A stretch of DNA of 64,000 bases. Origin: Allacma fusca. Its lineage: Eukaryota; Arthropoda; Collembola; Symphypleona; Sminthuridae. Shown here piece after piece: positions 36,501 to 49,865 of the stretch. The position numbers and the translations under genes are program-made. The notes beneath the pieces were generated by a model. The model had not been told where the DNA came from. It saw only the letters and a program-made list of their open reading frames with translations, and made no database searches. Numbering within the stretch: the first letter of the stretch is position 1; each line of letters begins with the position of its first letter. Location of the stretch: positions 60,981,131 to 61,045,130 of the forward strand of contig OX359247.1 of the NCBI GenBank assembly GCA_947179485.1, read 5' to 3'.

Positions 36501-39315
36501 GGAAACCGAGGCCCAGGTAACAGCATTCAACCAACGCAGACTTTTTCGTCGAACAACCATCGTTGAGGGCAACGAGCTTCCCAGAGGGGAGGAGGAGACA
36601 CATCTACGACGAAAAAGAGAGGCCTTTCTAGGACCAGACAACTCATGGACACCCATTGAGTACAATCACAAATTCATCAGGAAACAACTGGAATTACTAA
36701 GAGCCATGGAAAAGGAGAGCGGCGAATCATCAGCAGCACCCAGAAATACGGGCATACTACAAGGCATTGTAAGATTCATTTTTAGAACCTTTTTGTACAT
36801 TGGTACAGCCTTCGCAATGGATGAGAATAAATCTCCACCAGAAATTCTGAAAGAGACTCCACCGAACACCGATGTTGAAGCCACACAGGAGGAAAGAGAG
36901 CTGAACACACTTACGCCATCAGCACCTCCAGAAGAACGACCATCCTTACCAACCTTGACACAAGTAAACGAACCTAAACCAAAGAAGGAGAAAGCAAAAG
37001 CACGAAAGACAGCCAAGCAACGACCATCCTTCATAAACTTAGAATGTCCAAGTTTGGATGTTATGAAAATGGGAGAAGAAATGTTTGGATTCCTGGCCAG
37101 AGCAAATAGAGAGGCATGATGGGATCCACCGCTAACACCTGAAATGCTATGTGGAAATCCTACAGAATGCACAGTAGGAACACTACCAGACGAAGAAAAG
37201 GAACAATCTGATGACGACATCGAGGAGGAACAATTAAGGAAAGATATCGAGAAAGCTATGAAAGCATCGGAGGAGGAGAGAGAAATTCGGGAACAGGAGA
37301 GATTAGTTGAATTACAAAGGGACACTATCCAAAGATTTAAGAGAGGATACGATTCTGATACGGAACACCACTTTCGTAACGTTACCCCACCAAACGAAAG
37401 GGACCTCACCATAACGCGGATTGACATTTCGCATCCACAGTACATAAGAAGTGGAGACGAACTCATAGTTCTGCACCGCCCAGATGCAGTCACACAAGAT
37501 ACAGTTTTCCAAAATGTTGAAGCACCATTCGCAGTAGGGAGAGCAGAACGTAACGCACGTAGAAAAAGGGGACTTTCACCCGAACAAAGACAAAGCTGCT
37601 TTCGTGATCGAAGTCCAGCAGAGGAAGCACAAAGAGATATAAGGAGACGCATAGGAGACCTTTCACCTGATTGGAGAAATAATAGCAGACCGTATTGAAG
37701 AGAGAGACCACAATGCAGTGTGTAAAGGACATGGACTATTGCCATGCCCTCTCAATTTCTGCATTTGATAGACAAATGCAGAAATTGTCAAGATGTACCA
37801 AGCAGAGACCCAAAACTGTTTCCATGTATACGTAAACCAGACCATGATGGATTAAGGGCAAATAGTCTTTTCCAATGGACACGCCGGATGCACATGGAGA
37901 CTATAAAAGCCAGAATTGCAAAGAAAAAGGTGAAGGAAAACAAGCAGCCAAAAATCAAATTGGAACAACTGCAAGAAATGTTAAAACAAGCACAAAACTT
38001 ACCACAAAGAGAAACTTTCTCTTACGAGGAGCACATGTTCGACACCCACACAGTGAATCGACAAGAAACTATCAGAGAGAGACGCACCTTAATACAAGAG
38101 GCAATGGACCACCCTATGGAATTTCAAGCAGTAGCACCAGCAGAACGAGACCTTGCTATTATCTACCGACAAGCACGGAGACGGATATCTTTTACAGATT
38201 CAAGAATGGAAACATTGGTCACCGACTTATCTACTCACCCCGGTGAAATGATAGCTCAACTATGAGATACTCTATACCGTTCCATAAAAGATAACGAAGG
38301 GGCGACCATTCCACAACGATTACTATGTCGAGAACATCACGGAACGTTCCAAGGACTAACCGGAGCAGAAGTAAGGAGACTACTTATTCACATATGGAAT
38401 GACATAGGATTAGAACCCAGTTGGGGAGAACAAGCTCTATAGATGGAATCATTCATTCATCGTAGAGATACTATAACAAGACGACCCGAGACAGGATTGC
38501 AGATGTTAGCAGATTTACCAGCAGATCAACTTTCTTTTGGAGAATTTCAGCCCATGGCACAACGCCTTATCATTTTATACAAACAGAGGACAGCAATCGA
38601 AAAATGGAAAGAATGGACAGGAGTATCCCTAATATCGGAAGGGGAATCTTTACCAATCGCAGAAATTCTGTACTAGATAGAACAATGGGAAGAATGGATT
38701 TTTGACATATACAGTGCCACCATAAACATTTATCCAGCCCCACTTCATGTAGAAAATCCAGAAGGAATTCTGTTTTCAGTCCGAAAACCACAGCATAAAT
38801 TTTTCATAGAACATCTGAACGAGCTGAACATCATTTATTGCTGGAGACAGAAACGTTTTAGAAGATTAACACGAGCAGTTGAGGCGTTACATCAAACCCG
38901 AACGACACCAGCAAGAATACGGGAAACGCAAGTTGACTACATACCAGGCACAACTCATTTATCGTTAGCTAGGCAGACCATTCGATTGAACTTAGCAGAC
39001 ACATGGAGTTCAATTGTAATAGAGGTTCCAGCCAACCCGGACGACATACTTGGCACCTTATTTGAAATGAGAAGAATACCACAGTCCGACATAATAATAC
39101 GAGACCCTGAAAATCAATTATTAGAAGGATGAAGAGAGCGTGACCCTATCACTCCAACACAATTCTACATTTCACTATTAGCATTATCAGACGACGAAGA
39201 ATTTCACAAATTCGTAGAGAAATTGAGTCTGAAAAGGAAGTACAAGATAAAATCTGGATTGGGGACAGCAGAACCTAGATTAATCATTATTAATTTCAGG
39301 AGACAACCATAAAAG
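33541..39315 (+). mobile_element. Large extra coding region of copy 1
   Basis: Corresponds along its length to the 2,200-residue frame of copy 2 (54754-61356). It includes an Arg-Ser-rich stretch, a Cys/His cluster, hydrophobic segments and furin-like basic sites. In this copy it is broken at many points. Its similarity to copy 2 is high throughout, which shows the two copies share this region as a regular part of the family. Confidence 0.75.
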
Positions 39316-40012
39316 GGGCTTTACATCGTCCCTGACAAAAGATCCACCTGTCAGGCAATAAAAATCACTACATTAACAAAATTTACGGTCAGACTTTTTA
39401 ATACAATCTTAATAGTCAAGAGTAAGAAAGAGAGAGAAGAAGATAGAAGTAGATTAGAAGGATAATGAACTTTTGCGGGGAGCTCTATGAAGGGATAAAA
39501 ATTCCAGAGAGAGCAAGAATTTTGCATCAGCATTTTTAACAATAGAATGCGGATCGCGAAACTAAAACAACTGACATTTACTCCTAATCAGCCATTGGGG
39601 ATTTCCGGAGGATTAGAGAGGAATGGCAGTATAACTGAAAATAGGTTTAAGCATAAAATCAATTAAAAAGAAATACGTAATAAGAAAACAATATAAAAAG
39701 AACAAAGCTAACATAATTTTGTTTATAGTTTACTGCTAGATTATTACAACCGGAAGAGTATGGAGATTAAATTCGGTCCCACATCCCTTTATTAAGTGAA
39801 TCTTGCAAAACACTTCTAATTGTTTACATTCTCTAATTGTTCTAAACAATCAAGACCTTCCAGTATAAAAGGAAAGCTCCAGAATCAGGATGGACACAGT
39901 CGACTAACAGCTATCATTCTCTGGACTTCCAACAGCTAAAGCTCAAAATCTATTTTTACAACGCCTACCAATTGTCAAAAACTCATAATCAAAGAAAACA
40001 TAGATTTGAGTT

Positions 40013-40760
40013 ATGACACTCAGACACTTGATTCTGTATATCACCATGACTCTAGCAGTTGTGGAAACTGAAGGACGACCGGTTCCAAAACCCGAACCCA
40101 TAGGGCCGGTAGTACAAGCGGGACTCACCAGTATCGGAGCATGGATCGCAAAATACGTAGTACCACCTATGTTAGTAGAATCTACAGCTATAACCGCCAC
40201 ACATTTGTCACAAAACGATCCTGTTGTGCACCTATTACACCCAGGTAACAATGGAAAAATGGCTGTCGTACCTTACGATCCACAAGATGCAAACGTGATA
40301 GCTGCTCAACAACAAAATCAGCTACAACTTCAACAACAAATGCAGCTACAACAACAGCAGTTACTACAAAGACAACAAATAACCCCACAACTCAGTCCTT
40401 CAACAGAAGATGTTGATTTTAATAAATATCCACCTTGGTTACAAAAGTATGCACAAGAAGTAGGAGATACATGGATTCCACCACCACCAGCCGAAAATAG
40501 CAACCTCACCATCATCATTCTTTGGAAGCAGCTTTGGAATCCTTATCTTATTAGTCATTCTCAGCACTAGTGCCTACTATTGTCGAATAATAGCTCGTAG
40601 ACCAATACCGGACTCAAGACATCAATACCAGGAACTGAAGAGGATAACGGCACCGGATATAGCAACAGTAGTTCAGAACAGTTTCGAACGCTTAGTAGGA
40701 TGTAAACTTGTACGAGCACCCCCCACACCAGGGCCATCAACCGCCAGGTTACCCGCCTGA
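40013..40760 (+). mobile_element. Small membrane-protein region of copy 1
   Basis: Matches the 249-residue protein of copy 2: a hydrophobic start, a Gln-rich middle, the word YPPWLQKYAQ and a hydrophobic segment near the end. It lies in the place where envelope or accessory genes of LTR elements stand. Fossil copy. Confidence 0.7.
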
Positions 40761-41044
40761 CCTTAAAGTCCGAATTTGATGCCCAGAAAACCAAGACCAA
40801 AGAAAGAACTTACGCTTATCATAATTGTAAAAAGTAGTATGTAAGGAAAACACACTTTGTAATACACATAGCTCATAAGCTAACACAAACACCTACATGT
40901 AGTTCACAGATAAATTTATAGATCATAGGAACCACCATCATAAAAAGAATGTAAATATTTGAGAAAATCTAATCAGGTACATAAAATTTAGCTAATCCGA
41001 AATCATCCTACAGTGGAGAAGACGGCTGAGGACAGCCTATCGAC

Positions 41045-41054
41045 AGAAGAGGAA
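41045..41054 (+). promoter_or_regulatory. Polypurine tract of copy 1
   Basis: agaagaggaa directly abuts the TG of the 3' LTR. The same tract is found in copy 2. By family rule it primes plus-strand synthesis. Confidence 0.8.
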
Positions 41055-41770
41055 TGTTACATCCCAATTTGCACACCTGAAGTACGTGACAAGAAAAGGA
41101 GGCTACGTGACCAAAGATCGCGTTAATGTCACGTAAGCATAAATAAATAAACCACATCCGCAGATCTCAAAGGGAAGATTTAACCTTTTGAATCACTCAG
41201 CACTTCCACTCAGCAGAATCTGAGGGAAGAACGGATATGGGACAGGATGTGAAGACAATTAATCCTAATACATTTCATTGTTTTTATAAACAATAATTAT
41301 GATGAGATGCTATTATTGTAATTATGTACATACTATGTAAATAGGCTAAGACCAAATCCTTAGGTTAAGTCAAGCAAGAACACGACAGTAAGTTCTTGGG
41401 AGGCTCTCGGATGGTTCGGATCAAAGCTCACGTACATAGATCCGTATCCATGTCGACCCCTGCCCAAGGCTCGAAGATCTACAGCCGTGCTGAGAATTAT
41501 ATTGGGAAAAGATCCTTGGATCCCAATATAATTCATGGAGACTCCACACGGAGGAATTTCAACACGGAAGAATTATTTTATAAGATCCTTTTATCATTTC
41601 AAGTTTATTTTATCTTTGATTTCTATTAGAATAAATTAATACAAGATTATTATTCAGTATAAACTTATTTTTATCCACGATTATTTTATTATCACAAAAA
41701 TACTACACATCATTACTCGACTCGTCCGAACTTGGGCACGAGATATACTAACACCAACAATCTCGTTACA
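41055..41770 (+). repeat. 3' LTR of copy 1
   Basis: 716 bases, tgttacatccc to tctcgttaca, followed by the target duplication atat. About five base differences from the 5' LTR by eye. Confidence 0.95.
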
Positions 41771-44700
41771 ATATGTAGTTATACTGAAATATTATATAAT
41801 AATGATATATAAATTAGGCCAATGATTTAAATTAATTCATAATGAGTATAGTTGCAGTTTGCCCAAGGACGGAAAAGTGGTCCTAAGGACTGGTTGAATA
41901 ACATTAAGTTGGTTATAGAGCGTCAAAGTTTAAGTCGATTATTTGCTTAGCCTATCCAAAGAAATTCCATTATTATTATTCTCAATTTTTTCCCTCAAAA
42001 AAATTATTTCCTGTAAAATAAGTTTTCAAGATTTCAGGACAGAAATTTGTTACCTGACAAACACCGAATTTTCACTCAATGCTAGGTTTTATTAACACTT
42101 TAGTCTATGGAGACCTCAAATTCTTACCGAACTTAAAACATATTTAGTATTAAGCCCGCACATACACACACACACCATGCTTTTTGCCAAATCTTAAAAA
42201 AATTATGATATTTTGTAACGGAATAGATCGTGGTCAAATTTCACTCTTGTAATTTTATCTCCCGATAACATATTTGACCTGTCAGCATGATTTCTTTAGA
42301 ATTAATAGTTTTGGATTATTTGGTATTTAAAACTAGCTTAATAATTAATTTAATACTTGCAGCATTATATTCTCCCAAATCTTAATATTTTGTGATTGTA
42401 AACATCCTTGAGCAAATGAAATGCAGGTTCTTCCAATTAATAGAATTGTTAGTTTGGGTCATTTGGAAGAATTTGGTCTCCCAACTATTTTCAATTGCTA
42501 TCCAAGTGTTGTATTCTTTTAAATCCTGTAAATATAATCCATTTGCTTGGAAATCTTGTTTGGTCATGTATACTTCATTTCTCGTCCTTCATCCTTCATA
42601 GTAAATAGGCATTTCACCCATAACTATATACCTAACATCACTAGGCTTCCTGAAACCAGAATTCTGGACTGGGAACCCAATATTAAACTCAAATGAATCT
42701 CCTTGAAATTTGCTACCACTCCTGTGTCTCGAAATATCTGTGGGAAAGACAGGCCGCCGTCCATTCAAGACTGGAAACTTCTGAAACTTTCCTTTTCCGT
42801 AATTATTTTCTATCATCTTTATTTATTTCTAAAGACGAATTTCCTCAGCATTCCTCTCTGTTCTTACGGGTCGTGCTCACAATTCTCAACTTAGGGGCAT
42901 GTCTACCAGCTCTCTGGAAAGCCCACACAATTTCCTAGAAGTGAGCATCAAAACATTTTCTGAAAAATTTTTACACAGGAATAAGGAATTTTAAGTTCTG
43001 AAAATTCAGTTTCTTCAATAAAAGAAACCTGACTTTGCTCCACTAAGTAATGACATTCATTCATATTTGACATGTATAAGGGCATGAATATATTGTAAAG
43101 GAAAACAATATTTCTTGAATTATTAGTACGTGTTAATAAGATTATTTAATGTCAAGACGTACGTAATAAAGAGAGCACACTGCATATGAATTAAGAGAAA
43201 AATAAACATTTGGGTAGAAAAAGTTTGCTTGGTATTTTAGACAGAAATTAAAACAATTTTAATGCTGGCTCATCGCATAAATAAAGGAGTCTGCATTGCA
43301 TCCATTGTGGAAACAATTATGCATAATTGCGTCTCCACTGCAAATTTTTCATTAGCTAGAAGTATTGAAGGGGGCAAAAAATATTTTGCTATTTACCGGC
43401 CGTCACTTCATTTCTTAGAAAAGATTAAGTTTTAATGTTATGAGGAACTGTCCGGGGTCAAATACTGACACGTGTCCTAATCGTCAATAAAAAGACAGAC
43501 TTCCTGATAATGAAGTAATTCTGAGACACTCCTAAAATCAAAGGAACGTCATCCAACCCAAGTGTAACTTATACAGTTGTACTGGATGACCCGCAGAATT
43601 CTCTTCTTATTTATGTCCTCACTTATAGCAGCTACTTTTGATAATCTTGAGTTCAAAAGTAAAGTGTAAATTCAATATCACAAGGTAATTTTAAATCAAG
43701 TTTTTAACCAAAGGCATTTTAAAGCATCACGAAGGAAATTAATAAATTTATTACAGTTTAGGGCTTGTATTAGCATATGTACAAAACTTTTACCCCATCT
43801 AAGAAAAATGTTGCAATATATAAGTCTAGCAATAAATATAACCACAAAATTCTTAGTTATTAAATTGTCCTACAAACATAGGACAAAATATTGTTTATAG
43901 ATTTTCCCGGGAGAAAATGTAATAAAACTCGATGTAACTCTATAGGACTAAATAATTTAAATTCGTCTTCAACATTTTTCCAAATCACTTGAAAAACGCA
44001 AAATAATTATTTTTTAAAATTTAACTCAATATTGGCGCATGGAATTTGAACCATTCATCTTATTTTTCAAAACTCTCACATTTTAATAATTTATTCCTTT
44101 ATTTTTCTAAAAGTTAAAATTGTTTTAATTTTTACTTTGGACAAACTTTTAAAAACAAAACCAACCTTAGAAGAAATTCAACTCAATATTCTCTTTCTCC
44201 AAAATCTATGTATATTTTTCAAGACGCCCCTAATTCTTCCTCCAATTCATTCTTTCATTGTGCCTGTGACAGGCTTTGACAGAAAAGTGTGTACGAATCC
44301 CTGTGCATCCTTTCTAAGTTACGACAAGAGTTATCTCAATTAAGAGAATAAAAGTGGTCATGGAAGTTGAATATGTGCAGGGCAGAACGACAATTTCCTT
44401 CTGATTTGTTTATTCAAGGCGGATAAAACCAAATTCCCGATTATTTAAGAAATGACTCTCAATCAAATATTAATTTCTACTCTGGGTATTTCCAGCTGTG
44501 AGGAGAAAAATATTAATAGCAGGGAACTACGATATTGCAATTTAGACGTTTCTATGAATTTCTTGGGAATAGATAAAAATGTCAGTAGTTCAAAGCAATG
44601 TTAATCCATAGGGTTAATGCACATATGGAAATTAAATTTTAATTGCAGCATGCGTTTCTCAATGTAGATATAATACAGATTATTTATATTTATATTGTTT

Positions 44701-45929
44701 TTAATTTTACGATATAATTTATTGCCACTTCAAATTTACGACACCCTGAATTTAAGCTCGAATGTGGTTCAAGTTCACTATCAAAAATGGCTCTTGGAAT
44801 GCATCGTCATAAAAACAATTGATTTTAAGGAGCAAGCTATTATAGCCATTACTACAACAACCAATGAATGATAATACACCCGCTCTTTCATACGGAAATC
44901 CCATACGAGATCAATTTTTTGTAAGGATAAAAATCCTTCAAGAGATTCCCGTTTGCATGATGTTATTTTTTCTGGTTTTGAAACCATACAAATTATTCTA
45001 CACATTTAGAGCTAACTTCTTAAAGAATAATGACTTTACATTTGCAACATTTATTAATTTCTTAATGCACTTTGTGAAGTTTGAGACTATGTGAAATTAC
45101 AAATATTTCCCAAAAAAATGTTGGAAATTTATTTCCACCTCCATTTACAGAGCAATATCGCTACAAGTCTAGTTTATTGTTTATAAGATCATATGTGTGT
45201 GCCACTAAAAAAACTTTATTTTGAAAGATTCCCATCCGCTGTAACATTAATCTCAGCAGCATCATCAAAAGCTCCCCCATTAGATGCTTCAAAATTTGCT
45301 CAATTCATTTCGTGTTTTAAAACCATCTCAAAAGTCAAAAGCATCTATTCAAATGAAAAACAAATTTTTTTGCTTTTGCCTCCGCAATTTTTTATAACAA
45401 CAATTTTAATCTGGGCGGAAGAAGATTTTTCTGTAATGAAAATCAAGATTAGTAGCAATTCAAATACATTTTTTCTCCAAAGGGTTTATAAAGTTTTCTA
45501 CATTTATTCAATTGGGGAGATGGAGATTGAGCGTCAAACTCACTCGGAAAAATATTAACCATGAGCGCAATCTTTCGGGAAAATATCCTATGACTCTAAT
45601 GTCATCATTCGTATTTAAATAAGGGAATTATTTTCGTACTGCAAATTGTTCATATGCAATGACAGCTCCCAGGAGTAGACGTGTAATGCATGGGCTTCTT
45701 CATAAGCTTAGAGGAAAAATGTAATCAGCTTCTGGGGAACAACCAATGCACGATGTAGAGGTTGAGTTCTGAGAAAATATGAGTTTCATTCTGGGAATGA
45801 CCAATCGATCCATTGCCACTGAATTAGCAATTTTCTCTATTCATTACGTTCGCTATAACAGTTGCACGACCCTGTGGTAGAAGCATTTTTTCCAGTTGAA
45901 TTAAAGCTGATTTTCTAATAAAAATTTGT
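41771..45929. other. AT-rich spacer before gene 2
   Basis: No convincing gene. A stretch near 43440-43870 is related to 51890-52210 downstream of gene 2 (shared acttatagcagctacttttg, gagaaaaatgtt, and ataaccacaa), and near 43455 and 44960 to the spacer after gene 1. Promoter elements of gene 2 should lie near its right end, but no clear TATA box can be named. Confidence 0.5.
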
Positions 45930-45995
45930 GTGTGGGACTTAGGTCATCACCGTGATTTACCGAAGCAAATACGGGATCATTTTAAGGGCTTCAAA

Positions 45996-48900
45996 ATGAA
46001 ACCCTCGGAGAGATACTGGTCCGTAATTATTTTGCTAAATTTTGCACTTCCCCAGATCCTATCACAAATTAATAAACCAAAGTACAACAATCAACAGTAT
46101 GCAAATGAAGAATATTTGGGATCTTCTGCCAAAAAATCCAAACATGTTCAAATCAATTCGAATCAAGATATCCCACCTACTGAACACTCCGCTAAAAACA
46201 ACTCACAGTTTAATTACCGTAATATTGAAATACCAGCTCAAAATCGCGATCTTCCTTCGTTTATTGCGTTAAATTCTGAAATTAATGAACGTCCAACGAC
46301 AGTCTTGCCACCAGCAAGGTATCCCAAGAAAATCAATTACACAGCAATACATCCACCATTCATTTACCCGAACCAGGTTTTTAAAATTGCCTTGTTTCTT
46401 CAGCCCGACCCGACTATCAGAAACCAAAGTTACAAAGTGTCAGCAACTCTCAAATCTGTAACACAGACGCTAGAAAGTCCAAAAAAAACGATTGAACCTG
46501 GCAGTAACGGAGTTCTGGAGATCGCAGTGGGCGATGTTTCCCACGATGTCTACAACCTGACCTTGAGGATTGGGAGAAGAGTGGAAAAAGTCACAATAAT
46601 CAAAAGTGACAGGAATTCTCTTATTCTCATTCAAACGGACAAACCCGTTTACAAACCCAAAGATACGGTCAAATACCGAGTGCTACTTCTAGACAGATTC
46701 TCCAGGCCGGTGGAGGGCGCTGTCAACATTAAAATATTCGATGCGAAGAGCAACCTGATTAAACTCTCCCGGAATGTGACTCCCAAAATAACGGGTTACT
46801 TCAGAGATAACCTCCAGCTGTCCCATGAACCAAATTTGGGGAAATGGAAAATCGAGGTTGAAACGAAAAATTCTGGAAAATATGGATCCGCACATGCGGA
46901 ACCAATTAAAAAGACATTGTCGTTCCAAGTATTGAAGTACACCCTACCGAAGTTCGATGTGGAAGTAGAGTTGCCGGAGTATAAGGTCTACTCTGAGTTG
47001 AAAAATAGTCCGATTAGGGTGAGCGTCTTGGCCAGATACATTCACGGAAAGGGTGTACAAGGCACTTGCAAAGTTGAGGTCCACCTGGTTCGGACATCTT
47101 GTAAAAAGGGCCGAGAAGAGTTCCCCATCCAGAGTGCCAACTTTTTAATTGATGGCTCCGGAGTGACAGACATGGATGTAAGTCCAAACAAAAAGATTGA
47201 GAAACAAGGTGCAAATTTAGTATTTCGAGTCACTGTGATGGAAAATGCTACGGGGACCGTTGTTGAGAAAGAAAAGTCCATCAAGTTGTATTTTTACCCT
47301 TACAAAATATTACCAGTAGAGAAAATCAAGTATCATCGACATGGTCTTCCCTACCTCGTGGATTTTCACATCGTTGATAATAGCAACCAACTACTCTCGG
47401 ACGTTAATGAAAATGTCACCGTAGAACATGATTTTGCTGGAGACTCCCACAAAGAAATTCAACCCATTGTGCAAGGTGTTCTTCGGCTGAACTATACCGA
47501 TTCTCCCGATGGATCTCATGAAAACTTCATACAATTCACCTACAAAGAAATTACCTACCGATATGTGACTCCAGAGCGAAATGGTAACAATAGAAAGGTA
47601 TTGAAATCTTTGGATTCGCTGATAGTTGAAAGAATTCAGTCAAACAATGTCACCGAAATTCAACCTGGATCATATGTAACGATTCGAGTTCAAGTTACAC
47701 GCAAACCTGAAATTATTAATTTGCTTCTTATATCTGAAAACCAAATTTTAATGGCAGAATCCAGAGCATTAGGAGAACCGGTCGGATTCCAAGTCCCAGA
47801 AAATACCCCCGCCGATGCAACGCTCTTTGTTTTTACATACATCGAAGGCAAGTATGTTGGCGATAGTATTACACTGAAGATAGCCAAAGCCAGTCAAGAT
47901 CCAATTTCGGTGACGCTCTCAAAAGAAAATCTCCAACCTGGTGAAAATCTCACGCTTACTATAAAGTCCAGTCCGGGATCTTTAGTGGCTCTTCGATGCA
48001 TCGATGAATCTGTACTCCTTTTGAGTACTGATAATGACATTTCTAAACAGGTTTTCAAAGATGAATCCATCCGTGCACTGCCAGATCGTACCAACAAAAC
48101 ATCATACGTGGATCTGAAAAGTACTGGCATGGTAATTGAGTCTAACTTTGCAGTCGAAGAATCTTCTTCAAAGATAGACATTAATGTCCGAAACCCTTTA
48201 GAAGAAATCTGTACTTCACTAAGAGGTGAGGCTGGAGAGTCAAGTCAGTCTAACACAATGGATGTTCAAAGACCCCGGACCTATTTCCCAGAATCCTGGC
48301 TTTGGGAAGATTTCGAGGCGCGACAACCATCGGAAATTATCGTTTTGCCAGTTCCAGATACTATGACTACTTGGAGCATCAGTGCCTATTCCCTGAATGA
48401 ACATGGGATCGGTTTCCTTCCCACAGATATAAAATTTACAACCTCCAAGCAGTTCTTCGTCACTGTCCAGTTCCCATATTCGATTGCCCAAGACGAGACA
48501 CTCCAACTAAACGTCCTTATTCACAATTACTTGGTAAACAGCCAGAACATTAGCGCCATCGTTGAAATAAATAATAATCCAAGAAACAGCAATGACCCAG
48601 ATTTGGATATTCAGTTGTTGCAAACAATGGAAGCGGAAGGAATTCACTGTCCTCCGAATTCAGTGACACCCGTAAAATTCCGCGTCAAACCACTGAAATT
48701 CGGAGAGTTTGCTCTGCATATAAAAGCCACATCGGGAGTCTTAGTTGATGCACTCGCGAAAAACCTCCGCGTCACTCCCAGTGGGAAGAAGGTAAGAGTC
48801 AGGAAGCTAATAGACTTAAAATCATCTTCTGAAGGTACAACACGAGGAGTCCTTGGAATTGATTTTCCCGTTCAAGAGCGAATTCCAGATACAAATGCAG

Positions 48901-49865
48901 TCGAAATTTCTCTAATCTCAGACAACATGGGCAACGTTCCCCTTGAGAATTTTGAAAAACTCATCGAATTGCCTGTGGGCTGTGGCGAGCAGAATATGTT
49001 AGCCTTTGTGGCGAACCTAGCAATCCTGACCTACCTCGATGCATCGGGTGGGCTTTCGCCCACAATCAAGGAAAAAACAAAGAAATACCTAGAAATAGGC
49101 TACCAGCGTGAGCTCATCTTTAAGCATGAGGATGGATCATTCTCGGCTTTCGGGAAATCCGATACAAATGGGTCAACTTGGCTAACCGCGTTTGTCATTA
49201 GAAACTTTTTAATAGCCAGAAAGTACATTGAGATTGACAACTCAGTAATAAGGCAAGGTCTGAAGTTTCTAATCGCTCAACAGTCCCCAGAAGGAATGTT
49301 CACTGAGAATGGACAAGTATTTGATGTGACTATTCAAGATGAACTTGGTTCAAATGGTACTGCACTAGCAGCATTTTGTTTGTTAACACTCATCAAAGAC
49401 GATACTGGTTTCATCGCCGATGAATATAAAACAAAAACCAGTGATTTTTTATGGTTTCGGTTTAATAAAATGGAAAATAGAACGCGTCAAAATATGTACT
49501 CTTTAGTATTACTGACTCACGCGGAGACAGAGTTAAACCCGACAAGTCCTGATTTGAGCAAGTATTTGAAAAAACTTGAGACATTCTTATCGGAACCAGA
49601 TGGCGTCACGAAATTCTGGCAGACTGCAGATGTTAAAGGCGACGTGTCCAAAGCAAGTCCAGCGCTTGACATCGAAATGGCCAGCTACGTTTTGCTTACT
49701 TATCTCCAGAAAGAAGACATGACGAGCGCTATACCCATTGTTGATTGGCTTGCAAAGCAGCAAAATGAAAATGGCGGATTTGTTTCAACGCGCGATACAG
49801 CTGTGGCTCTTCAAGCGCTTGCGAAATATGCCAGTCGGACCAGATCCGATGGTTTAGATCTTGAG
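45996..49865 (+). CDS. TEP exon 1: signal peptide, MG domains, bait, thioester domain
   Basis: 1,290 codons, ending in phase 0 at donor gag|gtaatt. The same large-exon layout is seen in gene 1 (10517-14022), and the donors fall at nearly the same point of the TED (ALAKYASR here, ALAKVAEI there), which supports common descent. The residue region after the thioester (STWLTAFVIRNFLIARK) carries the helix typical of the TED. Confidence 0.9.

Larger units (their letters stand above)
22777..41770 (+). mobile_element. Giant Ty3/Gypsy-type LTR element, copy 1 (broken)
   Basis: An 18,994-base element with two LTRs of 716 bases that differ at about five positions by eye, and a 4-base target duplication (atat) on both sides. 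The family is called from a Ty3/Gypsy-like reverse transcriptase (VDYRALNK, YLDD), an aspartic protease (LLDTGATRS) and, in copy 2, an integrase with a GPY/F module. The order is 5' LTR, a ~3.6-kb leader, gag-like region, protease, reverse transcriptase, a large extra coding region, a small membrane-protein region, a purine-rich tract and the 3' LTR. The coding part is broken, with roughly fifteen breaks, although the insertion itself is young by LTR identity. Confidence 0.9.

Noticed and set aside
36666-37745. 359-residue open frame on the minus strand
   Set aside because: It is the antisense of the extra coding region of copy 1. The Ser/Leu-rich composition is what the Glu/Arg-rich sense strand gives in reverse.
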